Assembly: GCF_013409995.1 (NCBI RefSeq)
Contig: NZ_JACCBX010000007.1
Span: forward strand, 62,001-126,000
Reading direction: 5' to 3'
DNA length: 64,000 bases
Origin: Neobacillus driksii
Lineage (GTDB): Bacteria > Bacillota > Bacilli > Bacillales > Cytobacillaceae
Numbering within the stretch: position 1 is the stretch's first letter; each line of letters begins with the position of its first letter. Positions 44,553 through 53,623 of this stretch are shown here, piece after piece. Position numbers and translations under genes: made by a program. Under the pieces are notes generated by a model. The model was given only the letters and a program-made list of their open reading frames with translations, had not been told where the DNA came from and did no database searches.

Positions 44553-44799
44553 ATTCCTTCGGGGTCAGGTGAAATTCCTAACCGGCGGTGATGAAGCATA
44601 GCTTCTTAGTCCGTGACCCGTTTAACAATCGTTAAGCGGTGGATCTGGTGAAACTCCAGAGCCGACAGTTAAAGTCTGGATGGGAGAAGGAAAAAAATCC
44701 GGTTTAACCAAGGGAGCAGTCTACCCTTTTTTAAGCCCTATTTTCTAATTGCCTTTTCCAAGGACCCTGAAGAGTTTCATATCTTCAGGGTCCTTTTTT
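44553..44799 (+). promoter_or_regulatory. FMN (RFN) riboswitch with terminator
   Basis: The RFN aptamer spans about 44553-44692 with its hallmarks CTTCGGGGTCAGGTGAAATT, AACCGGCGGT, GGATCTGGTGAAACTCCAGAGCCGACAGT and the closing GGATGGGAGAAGG. A strong terminator (AAGGACCCTGAAGA / TCTTCAGGGTCCTT, 44760-44795, plus T-run) follows. FMN binding would stop transcription of ribE-ribBA-ribH. Confidence 0.97.
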
Positions 44800-44871
44800 C
44801 TTCTTTTATGATCGTAAGTGAGGAAAAAAATTGCATGAACTTGCAAAAGATAGGGAGGGAGAACAAAAGCT

Positions 44872-45531
44872 ATGTTTACCGGCATTATTGAAGAATTAGG
44901 AGTAGTAGCGAATATCAAGCGAAGCGGAGAATCTTTTGTTTTGACAATTGACGCAAAAACAATTCTCAAGGATGTCCATCTTGGCGACAGTATCTCGGTA
45001 AACGGTGTTTGTCTTACTGTTACTAGCTTTACTAGCAGCCAGTTTACGGTAGATGTAATGCCTGAAACCGTGAAAGCATCAAGTTTACAATCTTTGAAAC
45101 GTGGCGTGAAAGTGAATCTCGAAAGAGCCATGGCAGCAGGAGGTCGATTTGGAGGTCATTTCGTTTCAGGGCATATTGATGGTACTGGGGTAATTAAAAG
45201 TAAAAAACAGGTAGAAAACGCGGTTTATTTCGAAATTGAGACCTCGCCGGAAATATTAAGGTATGTCATTGAAAGAGGTTCGATTGCCGTAGACGGGACA
45301 AGCCTGACAGTATTTGGAGTCACTGACGAAACATTTACTTTATCACTCATTCCCCATACATTATCTGAAAGTATTATTGGTCTTAAGGAGTCCGGGGATA
45401 TTGTCAATCTAGAATGCGACATGATTGGTAAGTATGTGGGGCATTTTTTAACGAGAGGACAAAATACTGGTAACAAAAAAAGTTCATCCGGTATTAGTAC
45501 GAGTTTTTTAGAAGAGCATGGATTTGCTTAA
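44872..45531 (+). CDS. ribE: riboflavin synthase, alpha subunit
   Basis: This 219-aa enzyme converts two 6,7-dimethyl-8-ribityllumazine molecules to riboflavin. It has two homologous barrel halves, each with a lumazine site (M-F-T-G-I-I-E-E-L-G at the N-terminus; G-H-F-V-S-G-H-I-D-G-T-G in half one and V-G-H-F-L in half two). Normal length. It is the first gene after the riboswitch, where B. subtilis has ribD before it. Twenty-four nt separate it from ribBA. Confidence 0.97.
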   Translation: MFTGIIEELGVVANIKRSGESFVLTIDAKTILKDVHLGDSISVNGVCLTVTSFTSSQFTVDVMPETVKASSLQSLKRGVKVNLERAMAAGGRFGGHFVSGHIDGTGVIKSKKQVENAVYFEIETSPEILRYVIERGSIAVDGTSLTVFGVTDETFTLSLIPHTLSESIIGLKESGDIVNLECDMIGKYVGHFLTRGQNTGNKKSSSGISTSFLEEHGFA

Positions 45532-45555
45532 TTACATAGAAAGGAGAGATGACAC

Positions 45556-46671
45556 GTGTTTGATAAAATTGAAGAAGCTCTGATTGATTTACAAAACGGA
45601 AAAGTTATCATTGTTTGTGATGACGAGGATCGAGAAAACGAAGGTGACTTTGTCTCCTTAGCAGAAAAAACCACGCCTGAGGTTATCAACTTAATGGCTA
45701 CACATGGCAGAGGCTTAATCTGTGTTCCGATTGACGAGGAATTAGCACTGAAATTAGAACTTTTTCCAATGGTCGTAAATAATACGGATTCACATGGTAC
45801 GGCATTTACCGTCAGTATTGACCATAAATTTACAACGACAGGGATATCTGCATTCGAGCGCTCTGCAACGGTACTCAGTATGCTCGATCCAGAATCAAAG
45901 CCTTCTGATTTTAAGCGTCCAGGGCATATTTTCCCTTTGATTGCCAAAAAAGGAGGAGTACTACGGAGAACTGGACACACCGAAGCGGCAGTGGATTTAG
46001 CAAGACTATGCGGCTCTAAACCTGCTGGAGTCATCTGTGAAATTATGAATGAGGATGGAACGATGGCACGTGTTCCCCAGCTGCGAAAAATTGCTGATGA
46101 ACTTGACGTTAAGATGATTACCATTAAAGATTTAATTGAGTATCGCAACAAAAAAGACAAGCTGGTCAAACGTGAAGTTGAAATCAATTTGCCTACGGAA
46201 TTTGGTGAATTTAAGGCTGCAGGATACTCAAACGTCATCGATGGGAAAGAACATTTAGCGTTAATTAAAGGGGAAATTAATCCTGAGGATCCTATTCTTG
46301 TTCGTGTTCATTCCGAATGTTTAACCGGTGATGTTTTCGGTTCTTATCGCTGTGAATGCAGGTCTCAGCTCCATGCGGCATTAAGTCAAATTGAAAGAGC
46401 AGGAAACGGAGTTCTCCTTTATATGCGTCAGAGCAGTGGTTTAGTCAATAAATTGCGGGCACACGAGCAGCAAGAGGATGGACACAACAGTATTGAATCT
46501 GATTTGCGTGAATTTGGTATTGGTGCTCAGATTTTAAAGGATTTAGGGATTAGCAAAATGAAATTGTTAACCAATAACCCGCGAAAAATAAAAGGAATTA
46601 AGGGATTTGATCTTGAGGTCGTTGAAACCGTTCCTTTGCAAATGGAGATCAACGAAGAAAAGGTAAAATAA
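45556..46671 (+). CDS. ribBA: RibBA: DHBP synthase with a degenerate GTP cyclohydrolase II domain
   Basis: This 371-aa bifunctional-type protein is shorter than usual (~400). The N-terminal 3,4-dihydroxy-2-butanone-4-phosphate synthase looks intact: [11 protein letters not shown] (22-32), T-H-G-R-G-L, T-G-H-T-E-A-A. In the C-terminal cyclohydrolase half the zinc Cys are kept (255, 266, 268). The GTP-binding Q-E-G-R-G-I-G-L is reduced to Q-S-S-G-L (292-296). The conserved Tyr of R-A-Y is His303, and the E-A-N-x-x-L-G-F-x-A segment before D-L-R is gone. GTP cyclohydrolase activity is therefore doubtful. The start is GTG. Confidence 0.93.
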   Translation: MFDKIEEALIDLQNGKVIIVCDDEDRENEGDFVSLAEKTTPEVINLMATHGRGLICVPIDEELALKLELFPMVVNNTDSHGTAFTVSIDHKFTTTGISAFERSATVLSMLDPESKPSDFKRPGHIFPLIAKKGGVLRRTGHTEAAVDLARLCGSKPAGVICEIMNEDGTMARVPQLRKIADELDVKMITIKDLIEYRNKKDKLVKREVEINLPTEFGEFKAAGYSNVIDGKEHLALIKGEINPEDPILVRVHSECLTGDVFGSYRCECRSQLHAALSQIERAGNGVLLYMRQSSGLVNKLRAHEQQEDGHNSIESDLREFGIGAQILKDLGISKMKLLTNNPRKIKGIKGFDLEVVETVPLQMEINEEKVK

Positions 46672-46700
46672 AAACTACACAATCATTTGGAGGTATTAAA

Positions 46701-47168
46701 ATGGGACATATTTATGAAGGTAATTTAGTAGGCTCAGGTTTAAAGATAGGAATCGTGGTAGGACGTTTTAACGAGTTTATTACCAGTAAATTATTGAGCG
46801 GTGCACAGGATGCCCTTAAAAGACATGGTGTAAGCGAAGAAGATGTTGATATTGCTTGGGTCCCAGGTGCATTTGAAATTCCGTTAGTGGCTCAAAAAAT
46901 GGCAATTAGTAAAAAATATGATGCTGTTATTACACTTGGAACCGTAATTCGCGGGTCTACACCACATTTCGACTATGTATGTAATGAAGTGGCGAAGGGT
47001 GTTTCAAGAATTAATCTAGATAGCGGCATTCCGGTTATTTTTGGAGTATTAACAACAGAATCAATTGAGCAGGCAATTGAGCGTGCAGGAACAAAGGCTG
47101 GAAATAAAGGCTGGGATGTTGCAACGGGTGCTATTGAGATGGCAAACTTATTGCGAACTTTCGAATAA
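46701..47168 (+). CDS. ribH: 6,7-dimethyl-8-ribityllumazine synthase
   Basis: This 155-aa enzyme joins 5-amino-6-ribitylaminouracil and dihydroxybutanone phosphate. Conserved sites are [30 protein letters not shown] (catalytic His) and F-G-V-L-T-T-E. It forms 60-mer shells around RibE in bacilli. Shine-Dalgarno GGAGG. Last gene of the rib operon; the cobalamin riboswitch follows within ~90 nt, with no clear terminator between. Confidence 0.97.
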   Translation: MGHIYEGNLVGSGLKIGIVVGRFNEFITSKLLSGAQDALKRHGVSEEDVDIAWVPGAFEIPLVAQKMAISKKYDAVITLGTVIRGSTPHFDYVCNEVAKGVSRINLDSGIPVIFGVLTTESIEQAIERAGTKAGNKGWDVATGAIEMANLLRTFE

Positions 47169-47258
47169 TATAAAGTTTTTTGGTGAAATTTGCTTAAAAA
47201 TATAGCTTTCATTTTTATTTACTATATAATAAATCTATCATAAAAAAATTATTGAAGA

Positions 47259-47418
47259 AAAGGTGCTGAAGATCTTAATGGTTTTTAGCTTAAAAGGGAA
47301 GTTGGTTAAAATCCAACGCGGTCCCGCCACTGTATATGGGAGCAACCTGCAAAATGTCACTGTCAAATCGATGGGAAGACGCAGAAAGCGATGACCATGA
47401 GCCAGGAAACCTGCCTTA
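47259..47418 (+). promoter_or_regulatory. cobalamin riboswitch
   Basis: The aptamer shows the class hallmarks: AAAAGGGAA, GTCCCGCCACTGT, GGGAGCAACCTGC, and the B12-box GAGCCAGGAAACCTGCC at about 47399-47415. Adenosylcobalamin binding would repress the salvage operon. A terminator (ACATCTC / GGAGATGT plus T-run) stands at 47500-47530. Outer borders are approximate. Confidence 0.95.
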
Positions 47419-47499
47419 TTCTAGTGCCCCAAAAGAACCTACGAGGATAGGGAGGTGTGGACGACTAGAGTCATTTATTAATGGCATTTAATCAAACCA

Positions 47500-47530
47500 A
47501 CATCTCTACATTACGTGGAGATGTTTTTTT
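47500..47530 (+). terminator. terminator of the cobalamin riboswitch
   Basis: Stem AACATCTC / GGAGATGTT with seven T, located between the aptamer and btuF as the expression platform. Confidence 0.8.
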
Positions 47531-47598
47531 GTTTGAATTTTTTTAGAGGGTGCAGTTTTTTGTGATGTATTTTGGCGCAAGTCATAGGGGGAAGAAAA

Positions 47599-48561
47599 AT
47601 GAAAAAATTATCAGCGTTATTATTAATTCTTTTGTTAACAATAGGTGCGCTTGCAGCATGTGGGGAACAAAAAGAAACGGTAAAGGATGAAGGAAACAGC
47701 AGCACAGAGCAAAAAGGCGAGGAAACGGCATATCCTGTAACCATTAAAGACGCATTAGACAATGATGTTACGATTAAGGAAAAGCCAGAGAAAATCGTTT
47801 CATTGATTCCTAGTAATACAGAGATTGCTTTTGCACTCGGACTAGGGGAACAAATTGTAGGTGTATCTGATTATGATAATTATCCTGATGAAGCAGCAGA
47901 AAAAGAGAAAATCGGCGGGATGGAAATTAATATCGAAAAAATCATATCATTGCAGCCAAATTTAGTGTTAGCACATGCTTCTGCCATGAATGGGACAGAA
48001 GGCCTGCAGCAATTAAGGGATGCTGGGCTGACAGTTTTAGTTATAAATGATGCCCAAAATTTTGAGCAGGTTTATGATTCGATTGCGATGATAGGAAAGG
48101 CCACAGGTGAAAACAAGAAGGCTGAAGAACTAATTAAGAGTATGCAGGATAAACTAGCAGAAATTAAAGCCAAGGCTGGAGAAATTAAAGAAAAGAAAAA
48201 AGTATTTGTAGAGGTATCTCCTGCTCCTGAAGTGTTCACAACAGGAAAAAACACATTTATGGATGATATGATTAGTGTGATCAATGCTGAAAATATTGCA
48301 AGTGACCAAGAAGGCTGGATTAAGATCGATCAAGAAGAGATGATTAAACGAAATCCCGATGTAATCATTACTACATATGGTTTTTATACAGATAATGCTG
48401 TTGAACAAGTGTTATCAAGACAAGGCTGGGAAAATGTCAATGCCATTAAGAATAAGCAAGTCATCGATGTGGATTCTGATCGTGTGACCCGCTCTGGCCC
48501 AAGGATTGTTGAAGGAGTAGAGGATCTTGCAAAGGCTGTCTATCCAGAAGTTTTTAAATAA
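47599..48561 (+). CDS. btuF: cobalamin/cobinamide ABC transporter substrate-binding lipoprotein
   Basis: This 320-aa lipoprotein has a signal and lipobox L-A-A-C (Cys ~21), a polar linker, and the BtuF/FhuD-type two-lobe fold with the long linking helix. I-V-S-L-I-P-S-N-T-E-I and W-E-N-V-N-A-I are typical. It would deliver corrinoids to BtuC. ATG 47599 follows AGGGGG. First gene after the cobalamin riboswitch, which fixes the substrate class better than sequence alone. Confidence 0.93.
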   Translation: MKKLSALLLILLLTIGALAACGEQKETVKDEGNSSTEQKGEETAYPVTIKDALDNDVTIKEKPEKIVSLIPSNTEIAFALGLGEQIVGVSDYDNYPDEAAEKEKIGGMEINIEKIISLQPNLVLAHASAMNGTEGLQQLRDAGLTVLVINDAQNFEQVYDSIAMIGKATGENKKAEELIKSMQDKLAEIKAKAGEIKEKKKVFVEVSPAPEVFTTGKNTFMDDMISVINAENIASDQEGWIKIDQEEMIKRNPDVIITTYGFYTDNAVEQVLSRQGWENVNAIKNKQVIDVDSDRVTRSGPRIVEGVEDLAKAVYPEVFK

Positions 48562-49588
48562 TAAAATAGCAGCCTACTTACTTGCGGGAAGTTTCCTTCT
48601 CTTTTCAGTGTTAGTAGGAATTTCGATAGGAACCGTTTCGGTTCCTATCTTTACCATTATTGAAATTATAATTTCGAAGCTCTTTGGATCTATTTCAATG
48701 GATCAAATTGACCCCATGTTTTCGAGTATCGTTTTAAATATCCGGCTTCCGCGGGTTATATTGGCTGGTATAGTAGGTGCTTCTCTTGCGATTGCAGGTG
48801 CAGCCTTTCAAGGATTATTAAGGAATCCTTTATCAGATCCATATACGTTAGGCGTATCATCCGGTGCATCTGTTGGGGCAGTACTCACTTTATTTTTCCA
48901 ATTATCAATCCCCGTCATCGGCAGCTTTACCCTTCCATTACTTAGCATTTTGTTTTCTTGGGCTACGATTTTCTTCGTGCTGGCATTCGCCCGAAAAATT
49001 GAACGCTCCATGAGAGTGGAGACGATAATTTTAACGGGAATCATTTTTAGTTCTTTTCTCGGTGCATTCATTTCACTCATGATTGCTTTAACTGGCGATG
49101 AGCTTAGACAAATTATTGGCTGGCTGTTGGGAAGTGTATCAATGAGAGGCTGGGAATACATAAGAATTATTTTACCTTTCTTTATACTAGGTTCCATCAT
49201 ACTTATTTTGAATGCCAAAGAATTAAATGCCATGTCCTTTGGCGAAGAACGTGCCCACCATTTAGGGGTAAACGTTCAAAAAAGAAAACTAATCATCTTA
49301 ACTGCAGGATCAATTTTAACTGGTGCGGCCGTTGCCGTTTCAGGAACGATTGGTTTTGTTGGGCTGGTTATACCGCACCTTTCAAGATTATTATGGGGAC
49401 CAGACCATAGGCACCTGCTCCCACTATCGATCCTTACTGGAAGTGGATTTTTAATTTTAGCAGATTTAATCTCAAGAACGATTATTTCTCCAACTGAGTT
49501 ACCGATTGGAGTCATAACTGCATTAATCGGTGCCCCGGTATTTGCATTAATTCTATTACAGAGAAGAAGAATGGAAAGAAGTGGATAA
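48527..49588 (+). CDS. btuC: corrinoid ABC transporter permease (FecCD/BtuC family)
   Basis: This 353-aa permease has about ten helices. FecCD landmarks are R-L-P-R-V-I-L-A-G-I-V-G-A-S-L-A-I-A-G, L-S-D-P-Y-T-L-G-V-S-S-G-A and the coupling-helix G-F-V-G-L-V-I-P-H-L-S-R. The TTG at 48527 has GAAGGAG 9 nt upstream and overlaps btuF by 35 nt; no better start exists in the helix-encoding region. It pairs with the fused ATPase that overlaps its end by 8 nt. Confidence 0.93.
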   Translation: MQRLSIQKFLNNKIAAYLLAGSFLLFSVLVGISIGTVSVPIFTIIEIIISKLFGSISMDQIDPMFSSIVLNIRLPRVILAGIVGASLAIAGAAFQGLLRNPLSDPYTLGVSSGASVGAVLTLFFQLSIPVIGSFTLPLLSILFSWATIFFVLAFARKIERSMRVETIILTGIIFSSFLGAFISLMIALTGDELRQIIGWLLGSVSMRGWEYIRIILPFFILGSIILILNAKELNAMSFGEERAHHLGVNVQKRKLIILTAGSILTGAAVAVSGTIGFVGLVIPHLSRLLWGPDHRHLLPLSILTGSGFLILADLISRTIISPTELPIGVITALIGAPVFALILLQRRRMERSG

Positions 49589-51059
49589 AGGGATGCTTAA
49601 CGTTCAACATGTTGCAGGCGGGTATTCAAATGAACATATATTGAAGGATATTTCTTTTGAAGTGCAAAAAGGTGAATTATTCGGGATCTTGGGACCGAAT
49701 GGAAGCGGTAAGACCACCTTATTAAAAATGATAAGCGGAATCCTGCCAATTGTAAAAGGTGATATTTTCATATCAGGAAAAAGACTGCAGGAATATAATT
49801 CAAAACAGCTGGCTCAAATCGTAGCGGTTTTATCTCAGCATTCTTCGCAATCGTTTTCCTATACCGTAAAAGAAACGGTCTCGCTTGGCCGCTATGCTCA
49901 TCAAACAGGCTGGTTTCAGACTTGGGAAGAAAAGGATGAAAAGATTGTACAACGGGTGATGAAGCAAACAGGCATCACTTCCTTAAAAAATAAAGCGATT
50001 CAAGAGTTATCCGGCGGGGAAAAACAAAGAGTATTTTTAGCGCAGGCACTCGCCCAAGAACCCGAAATTCTCCTATTAGATGAACCAACGAACCATTTGG
50101 ATTTATCTTATCAAAAAGAATTACTCGATTTATTAAAAAATTGGACGGCAGAAACAGGTTTAACTGTCGTATCTATATTTCATGATTTAAATCTTGCAGG
50201 CTTATATTGTGATCGATTGCTTTTGCTCGAAAACGGCACGATTAATATCAACCATATCCCGAACGAAGTGCTGAGAGAAGAAAGAATACGTGATGTTTAT
50301 CATACCGACATTCAGAAGCATCCACATCCAAGAGTACCAGCACCACAAATGGTGTTAATACCAAATGAGAGGCAAGAAAAGGAGATCATTCAAATTGATG
50401 AAAGTTTGTTACGCGTAACAAATGAGTTTATTGAGTTAAAATCACCTGTCCCATTAAGGACGATGTCGTCAGGAGTTGTTGGATCAGGAACAGGATGGCA
50501 CCATACGTTTGTTAATCGACATGTTGGAAAGGACTATAACTGCAGCGATCATCGAAAGGAAATGGCCACCTTTTTAAAAGCAAACGGCTTCGAACCTTCT
50601 GAAACAGTAGGAATGATGACCGCAGTCTTCCTTAAGGATGTTACATGTAAGCATCTTGAAGGGAATGGATTCTCTCTATTTGTTGTGGTAACTGCAGGTG
50701 TTGGAAACGCGATCGATGCTTCCAAAAGTGAACTTCATACCTTTGAACAGGTGCCAGGCACCATCAATACGTGGATCTTCGTTAATGGTGAATTAACCGA
50801 GGAAGCGTTTATCCAAAGTATTATGACTGCTACGGAAGCAAAAGCAAAAGCGCTCCATGATTTAAACATAATGGATTCGGTGACAGGAACCATTGCGACC
50901 GGTACTTCTACCGATAGTATTTTAATTGCGGCTACCCAGGCTGGTGACAGGCTGGAGTATGCAGGGACGATTACAAATTTAGGTAAATTGATTGGGAAAG
51001 CTGTATATGAATGCACGTTAGAGGGTATTCGGAAATCTCAAAAAAGGAAAGTAATATGA
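49581..51059 (+). CDS. btuD: BtuD-CbiZ fusion: corrinoid import ATPase plus adenosylcobinamide amidohydrolase
   Basis: This 492-aa two-domain protein has an ABC ATPase in residues 1-~250 (Walker A G-P-N-G-S-G-K-T-T, signature L-S-G-G-E-K-Q-R, Walker B L-L-L-D-E-P-T). A linker leads to a CbiZ domain (~275-485; S-S-G-V-V-G-S-G, V-G-N-A-I-D-A-S, A-T-G-T-S-T-D-S-I-L). CbiZ cleaves the aminopropanol arm of cobinamides to give cobyric acid. The fusion ties import to remodelling at the membrane. GTG 49581 or ATG 49593 may start it. It overlaps cbiB by ATGA. Confidence 0.93.
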   Translation: MDKGMLNVQHVAGGYSNEHILKDISFEVQKGELFGILGPNGSGKTTLLKMISGILPIVKGDIFISGKRLQEYNSKQLAQIVAVLSQHSSQSFSYTVKETVSLGRYAHQTGWFQTWEEKDEKIVQRVMKQTGITSLKNKAIQELSGGEKQRVFLAQALAQEPEILLLDEPTNHLDLSYQKELLDLLKNWTAETGLTVVSIFHDLNLAGLYCDRLLLLENGTININHIPNEVLREERIRDVYHTDIQKHPHPRVPAPQMVLIPNERQEKEIIQIDESLLRVTNEFIELKSPVPLRTMSSGVVGSGTGWHHTFVNRHVGKDYNCSDHRKEMATFLKANGFEPSETVGMMTAVFLKDVTCKHLEGNGFSLFVVVTAGVGNAIDASKSELHTFEQVPGTINTWIFVNGELTEEAFIQSIMTATEAKAKALHDLNIMDSVTGTIATGTSTDSILIAATQAGDRLEYAGTITNLGKLIGKAVYECTLEGIRKSQKRKVI

Positions 51060-52039
51060 TGATCTATCATTTAACTGCCATAAGTTTTGCGTATTTTATT
51101 GATAAGCTTGTAGGAGATCCCCCTCAATGGCCGCATCCTGTCAGATGGATAGGATCATTGATTTCATTCTTGGAGAAGTACTTAAATCATGGGAAAAATA
51201 AAAGATTAAAAGGAGTCTTGATGCTCCTTTTTGTTTTATTGATCGTATTTTCAATTGTACTTTTAGTAATTGCATTCAGTTATCGAATTCATCCTATCGC
51301 TGGCATTGCCATTGAAAGTATCATCATTGCATCAACGATCGCACAAAAAAGTCTAAAAGAAGCTGCTCTCGAAGTACATGCCCCATTAGAGAAGGGGGAC
51401 TTGGCAGGAGCTAGAATCAAATTATCTTACATTGTTGGAAGAGACACAGATTCATTAAATGAAAGTGAAATTGCACGTGGTGCAATCGAAACCGTTGCAG
51501 AAAACACTAGTGATGGGGTAACGGCACCCTTGTTTTGGGCACTATTTGGGGGAGCGCCTCTTGCAATGGTCTATCGGGCAACGAATACCTGTGATTCCAT
51601 GGCAGGTTATAAGAATGAAAGATTTAAAGACTTCGGCTGGGCTTCAGCTAAATGGGATGATGTGATGAACTGGATCCCTAGCAGGATAACTGGAGTCCTA
51701 ATGTTAATCGGAACAAAGCCTATGAAAATGGAGTATCAAAGGGCGTGGAAAATATTATTCCGTGACGCCAAGAAACACCCGAGTCCCAATAGCGGCTGGG
51801 GAGAAGCGGCGGTGGCTGCTATTTTGGGGATTCAGCTTGGCGGCATCAACTATTACAAAGGAATCGTTTCAAACCGGGCAAAGATGGGAGATCCATTAGT
51901 CCCCATACAAGCTGATCATATTTTATCAGCCAATAAAATCTTGGATAAAACAGTCTTTTTGTTTTTACTATTGTTATGGATCGGAGGGATGATGGTTGAA
52001 TTTGCCTTCACATGGTTCAAATCCGCAGCACCTTTTTAA
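51056..52039 (+). CDS. cbiB: adenosylcobinamide-phosphate synthase CbiB
   Basis: This 327-aa membrane enzyme attaches aminopropanol phosphate to cobyric acid. Landmarks are F-A-Y-F-I-D-K-L-V-G-D-P, W-P-H-P-V-R-W-I-G, V-G-R-D-T-D-S-L-N, V-A-E-N-T-S-D-G-V-x-A-P-L-F-W and D-A-x-K-H-P-S-P-N-S-G-W-G-E-A, with several helices. It starts at the ATGA shared with btuD-cbiZ and overlaps cobD by 44 nt. It works directly downstream of CbiZ. Confidence 0.95.
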   Translation: MMIYHLTAISFAYFIDKLVGDPPQWPHPVRWIGSLISFLEKYLNHGKNKRLKGVLMLLFVLLIVFSIVLLVIAFSYRIHPIAGIAIESIIIASTIAQKSLKEAALEVHAPLEKGDLAGARIKLSYIVGRDTDSLNESEIARGAIETVAENTSDGVTAPLFWALFGGAPLAMVYRATNTCDSMAGYKNERFKDFGWASAKWDDVMNWIPSRITGVLMLIGTKPMKMEYQRAWKILFRDAKKHPSPNSGWGEAAVAAILGIQLGGINYYKGIVSNRAKMGDPLVPIQADHILSANKILDKTVFLFLLLLWIGGMMVEFAFTWFKSAAPF

Positions 52040-53072
52040 ATCGCTGGGACTTTCGCTCCCAGAGAAGTATATTGATTTTAGTGCAAACATTAATCCACTT
52101 GGTCCTCCTCCTGCCCTTAAAGAGAAATGGAATGATTTCTTTCAGGAAATTACCGTGTATCCAGATCCATTTGCTGAAAAGCTTAGGAATAGGATTGCGG
52201 AAACGGAACAAATTTCGGCTGATTCTATTCTAATTGGAAACGGCGGGGCAGAACTTATTACTCTTGTTGCAAGATTTCTTTCCGGAAAAAGGGTTATAGT
52301 GGCGGAGCCGTCTTTTTCTGAATATGAAAAGGCATGTCGTGCCAACAATTGTGAAATACAGTACCATCCATTAAGGGGACCTCATTTTGAGTTACATATA
52401 GATGAGTTACTCCCAAGTTTAAGCAGTGCAGACGCATTATTTTTATGTAATCCAAACAATCCTACTGGCATTCAATATCCGGTGTCAACGGTTCTTTCAA
52501 TCATACAAGAATGTGAAAGACAAAATTGCTTTGTGATTGTGGATGAAGCTTTTTATGATTTTTTAGTAAACTATGAATCTTTTATACCATATATTAATAA
52601 GTTCTCAAATTTGATCATTATCCGGTCGATGACAAAAATGTTTGCTATTCCGGGAATTCGTTTAGGATATTTGGCTGCAGGTCCAGCCTTACTGGCAGAA
52701 ATCAGCAAATACCAGCCTCATTGGAGTATCAATACGATTGCGTTATTGGCAGGGGAATTATTTTTACAAAATGAAGAATTTATTAGAATGACACAAGTCT
52801 ATATTTCGGAAGAACGGGAGAGATTGTTTACATTTTTTAAGAAGCATAATTATGAAATGACTTCTTCACAGGTTAATTTCTATTTGTTACGCGATTCAAA
52901 TCAAAAAGAACAAAATAACTTATTTGAATTCTTATTGCAGAAGGGAATCATTCCCCGCCATACCTATAACTTCCCTGGTTTAGAAGGAAATTGGTTACGC
53001 TTTGCTATTAAAAGTAAGGAAGAAAATAGTAAATTAATGGAGGTATTGTGGGAATGGCGGCAGCTTCATTAA
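51996..53072 (+). CDS. cobD: L-threonine-O-3-phosphate decarboxylase CobD
   Basis: This 358-aa PLP enzyme of the histidinol-phosphate aminotransferase fold makes aminopropanol phosphate for CbiB. Landmarks are D-F-S-A-N-I-N-P-L-G, N-P-N-N-P-T-G, and the PLP lysine in S-M-T-K-M-F-A-I-P-G-I-R-L-G-Y. An HisC-like transaminase is the alternative, but the operon settles CobD. The TTG start has GGAGG at good distance and overlaps cbiB. Confidence 0.93.
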   Translation: MNLPSHGSNPQHLFKSLGLSLPEKYIDFSANINPLGPPPALKEKWNDFFQEITVYPDPFAEKLRNRIAETEQISADSILIGNGGAELITLVARFLSGKRVIVAEPSFSEYEKACRANNCEIQYHPLRGPHFELHIDELLPSLSSADALFLCNPNNPTGIQYPVSTVLSIIQECERQNCFVIVDEAFYDFLVNYESFIPYINKFSNLIIIRSMTKMFAIPGIRLGYLAAGPALLAEISKYQPHWSINTIALLAGELFLQNEEFIRMTQVYISEERERLFTFFKKHNYEMTSSQVNFYLLRDSNQKEQNNLFEFLLQKGIIPRHTYNFPGLEGNWLRFAIKSKEENSKLMEVLWEWRQLH

Positions 53073-53623
53073 TTTTTATAACGGGCGGAGTAAGGAGCGG
53101 GAAGAGCAGCTTTGCCGAAAAAATAGCTGTAGAATACGCAAAGGAAAATGGCGGGCAATTAAACTATTTAGCGACCGGTGTTGCTTCGGACCCAGAAATG
53201 AGGGAACGAATCGTAAAACACCAGAATGACCGGGAATCTGGTAAGTCTCGTTGGCGAACGATTGAACAGTCGCAAACGATTGGTGAGAGCGCAGCTTATT
53301 TTAACAAGGAAGATATTATTCTAATCGATTGCGTGACGACTCTTTTAAATAATGAGCTGTTTTCTTACAATCAAGAATGGGATGATTGTTTTTTAGCACA
53401 TGTGATGGAAACAATCATAACAGGTATAAATAAAATACGAGACAGAGCAAAAGTTTTAATTGTGGTGAGTAATGAAGTTTTCTATGAGTCAATCGCAGAG
53501 AATAATCTCGTTTTCTTTTATTCACGAATCCTTGGAAAGATCCATCAACAGCTGGTGAAGGATGCCAATCAAGCCTTTTTGGTTGAAGCAGGAATACCCA
53601 TCAACATGAAGGGAGTCAGGTAA
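53054..53623 (+). CDS. cobU: CobU-type adenosylcobinamide kinase/guanylyltransferase (copy 1)
   Basis: This 189-aa protein has the CobU P-loop I-T-G-G-V-R-S-G-K-S-S, then Y-L-A-T-G, D-P-E-M-R-E-R-I-V-K-H-Q-N-D-R (with the His guanylylated in CobU) and W-R-T-I-E. The canonical C-terminal N-E-V-G-x-G-I-V-P patch is N-E-V-F-Y-E-S-I-A-E here, a clear departure. ATG 53054 lies 10 nt from GGAGG. It overlaps cobD and, by one base, cobQ. A second, differently truncated CobU homologue lies at 56437. Confidence 0.9.
   Translation: MAAASLIFITGGVRSGKSSFAEKIAVEYAKENGGQLNYLATGVASDPEMRERIVKHQNDRESGKSRWRTIEQSQTIGESAAYFNKEDIILIDCVTTLLNNELFSYNQEWDDCFLAHVMETIITGINKIRDRAKVLIVVSNEVFYESIAENNLVFFYSRILGKIHQQLVKDANQAFLVEAGIPINMKGVR

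Noticed and set aside
45528..46238. 236-codon minus-strand frame inside ribBA
   Set aside because: Shadow of a strongly conserved coding region; no ribosome site.
48072..48408. Minus-strand frames (70 and 84 codons) within btuF
   Set aside because: Antisense shadows of the substrate-binding protein gene.
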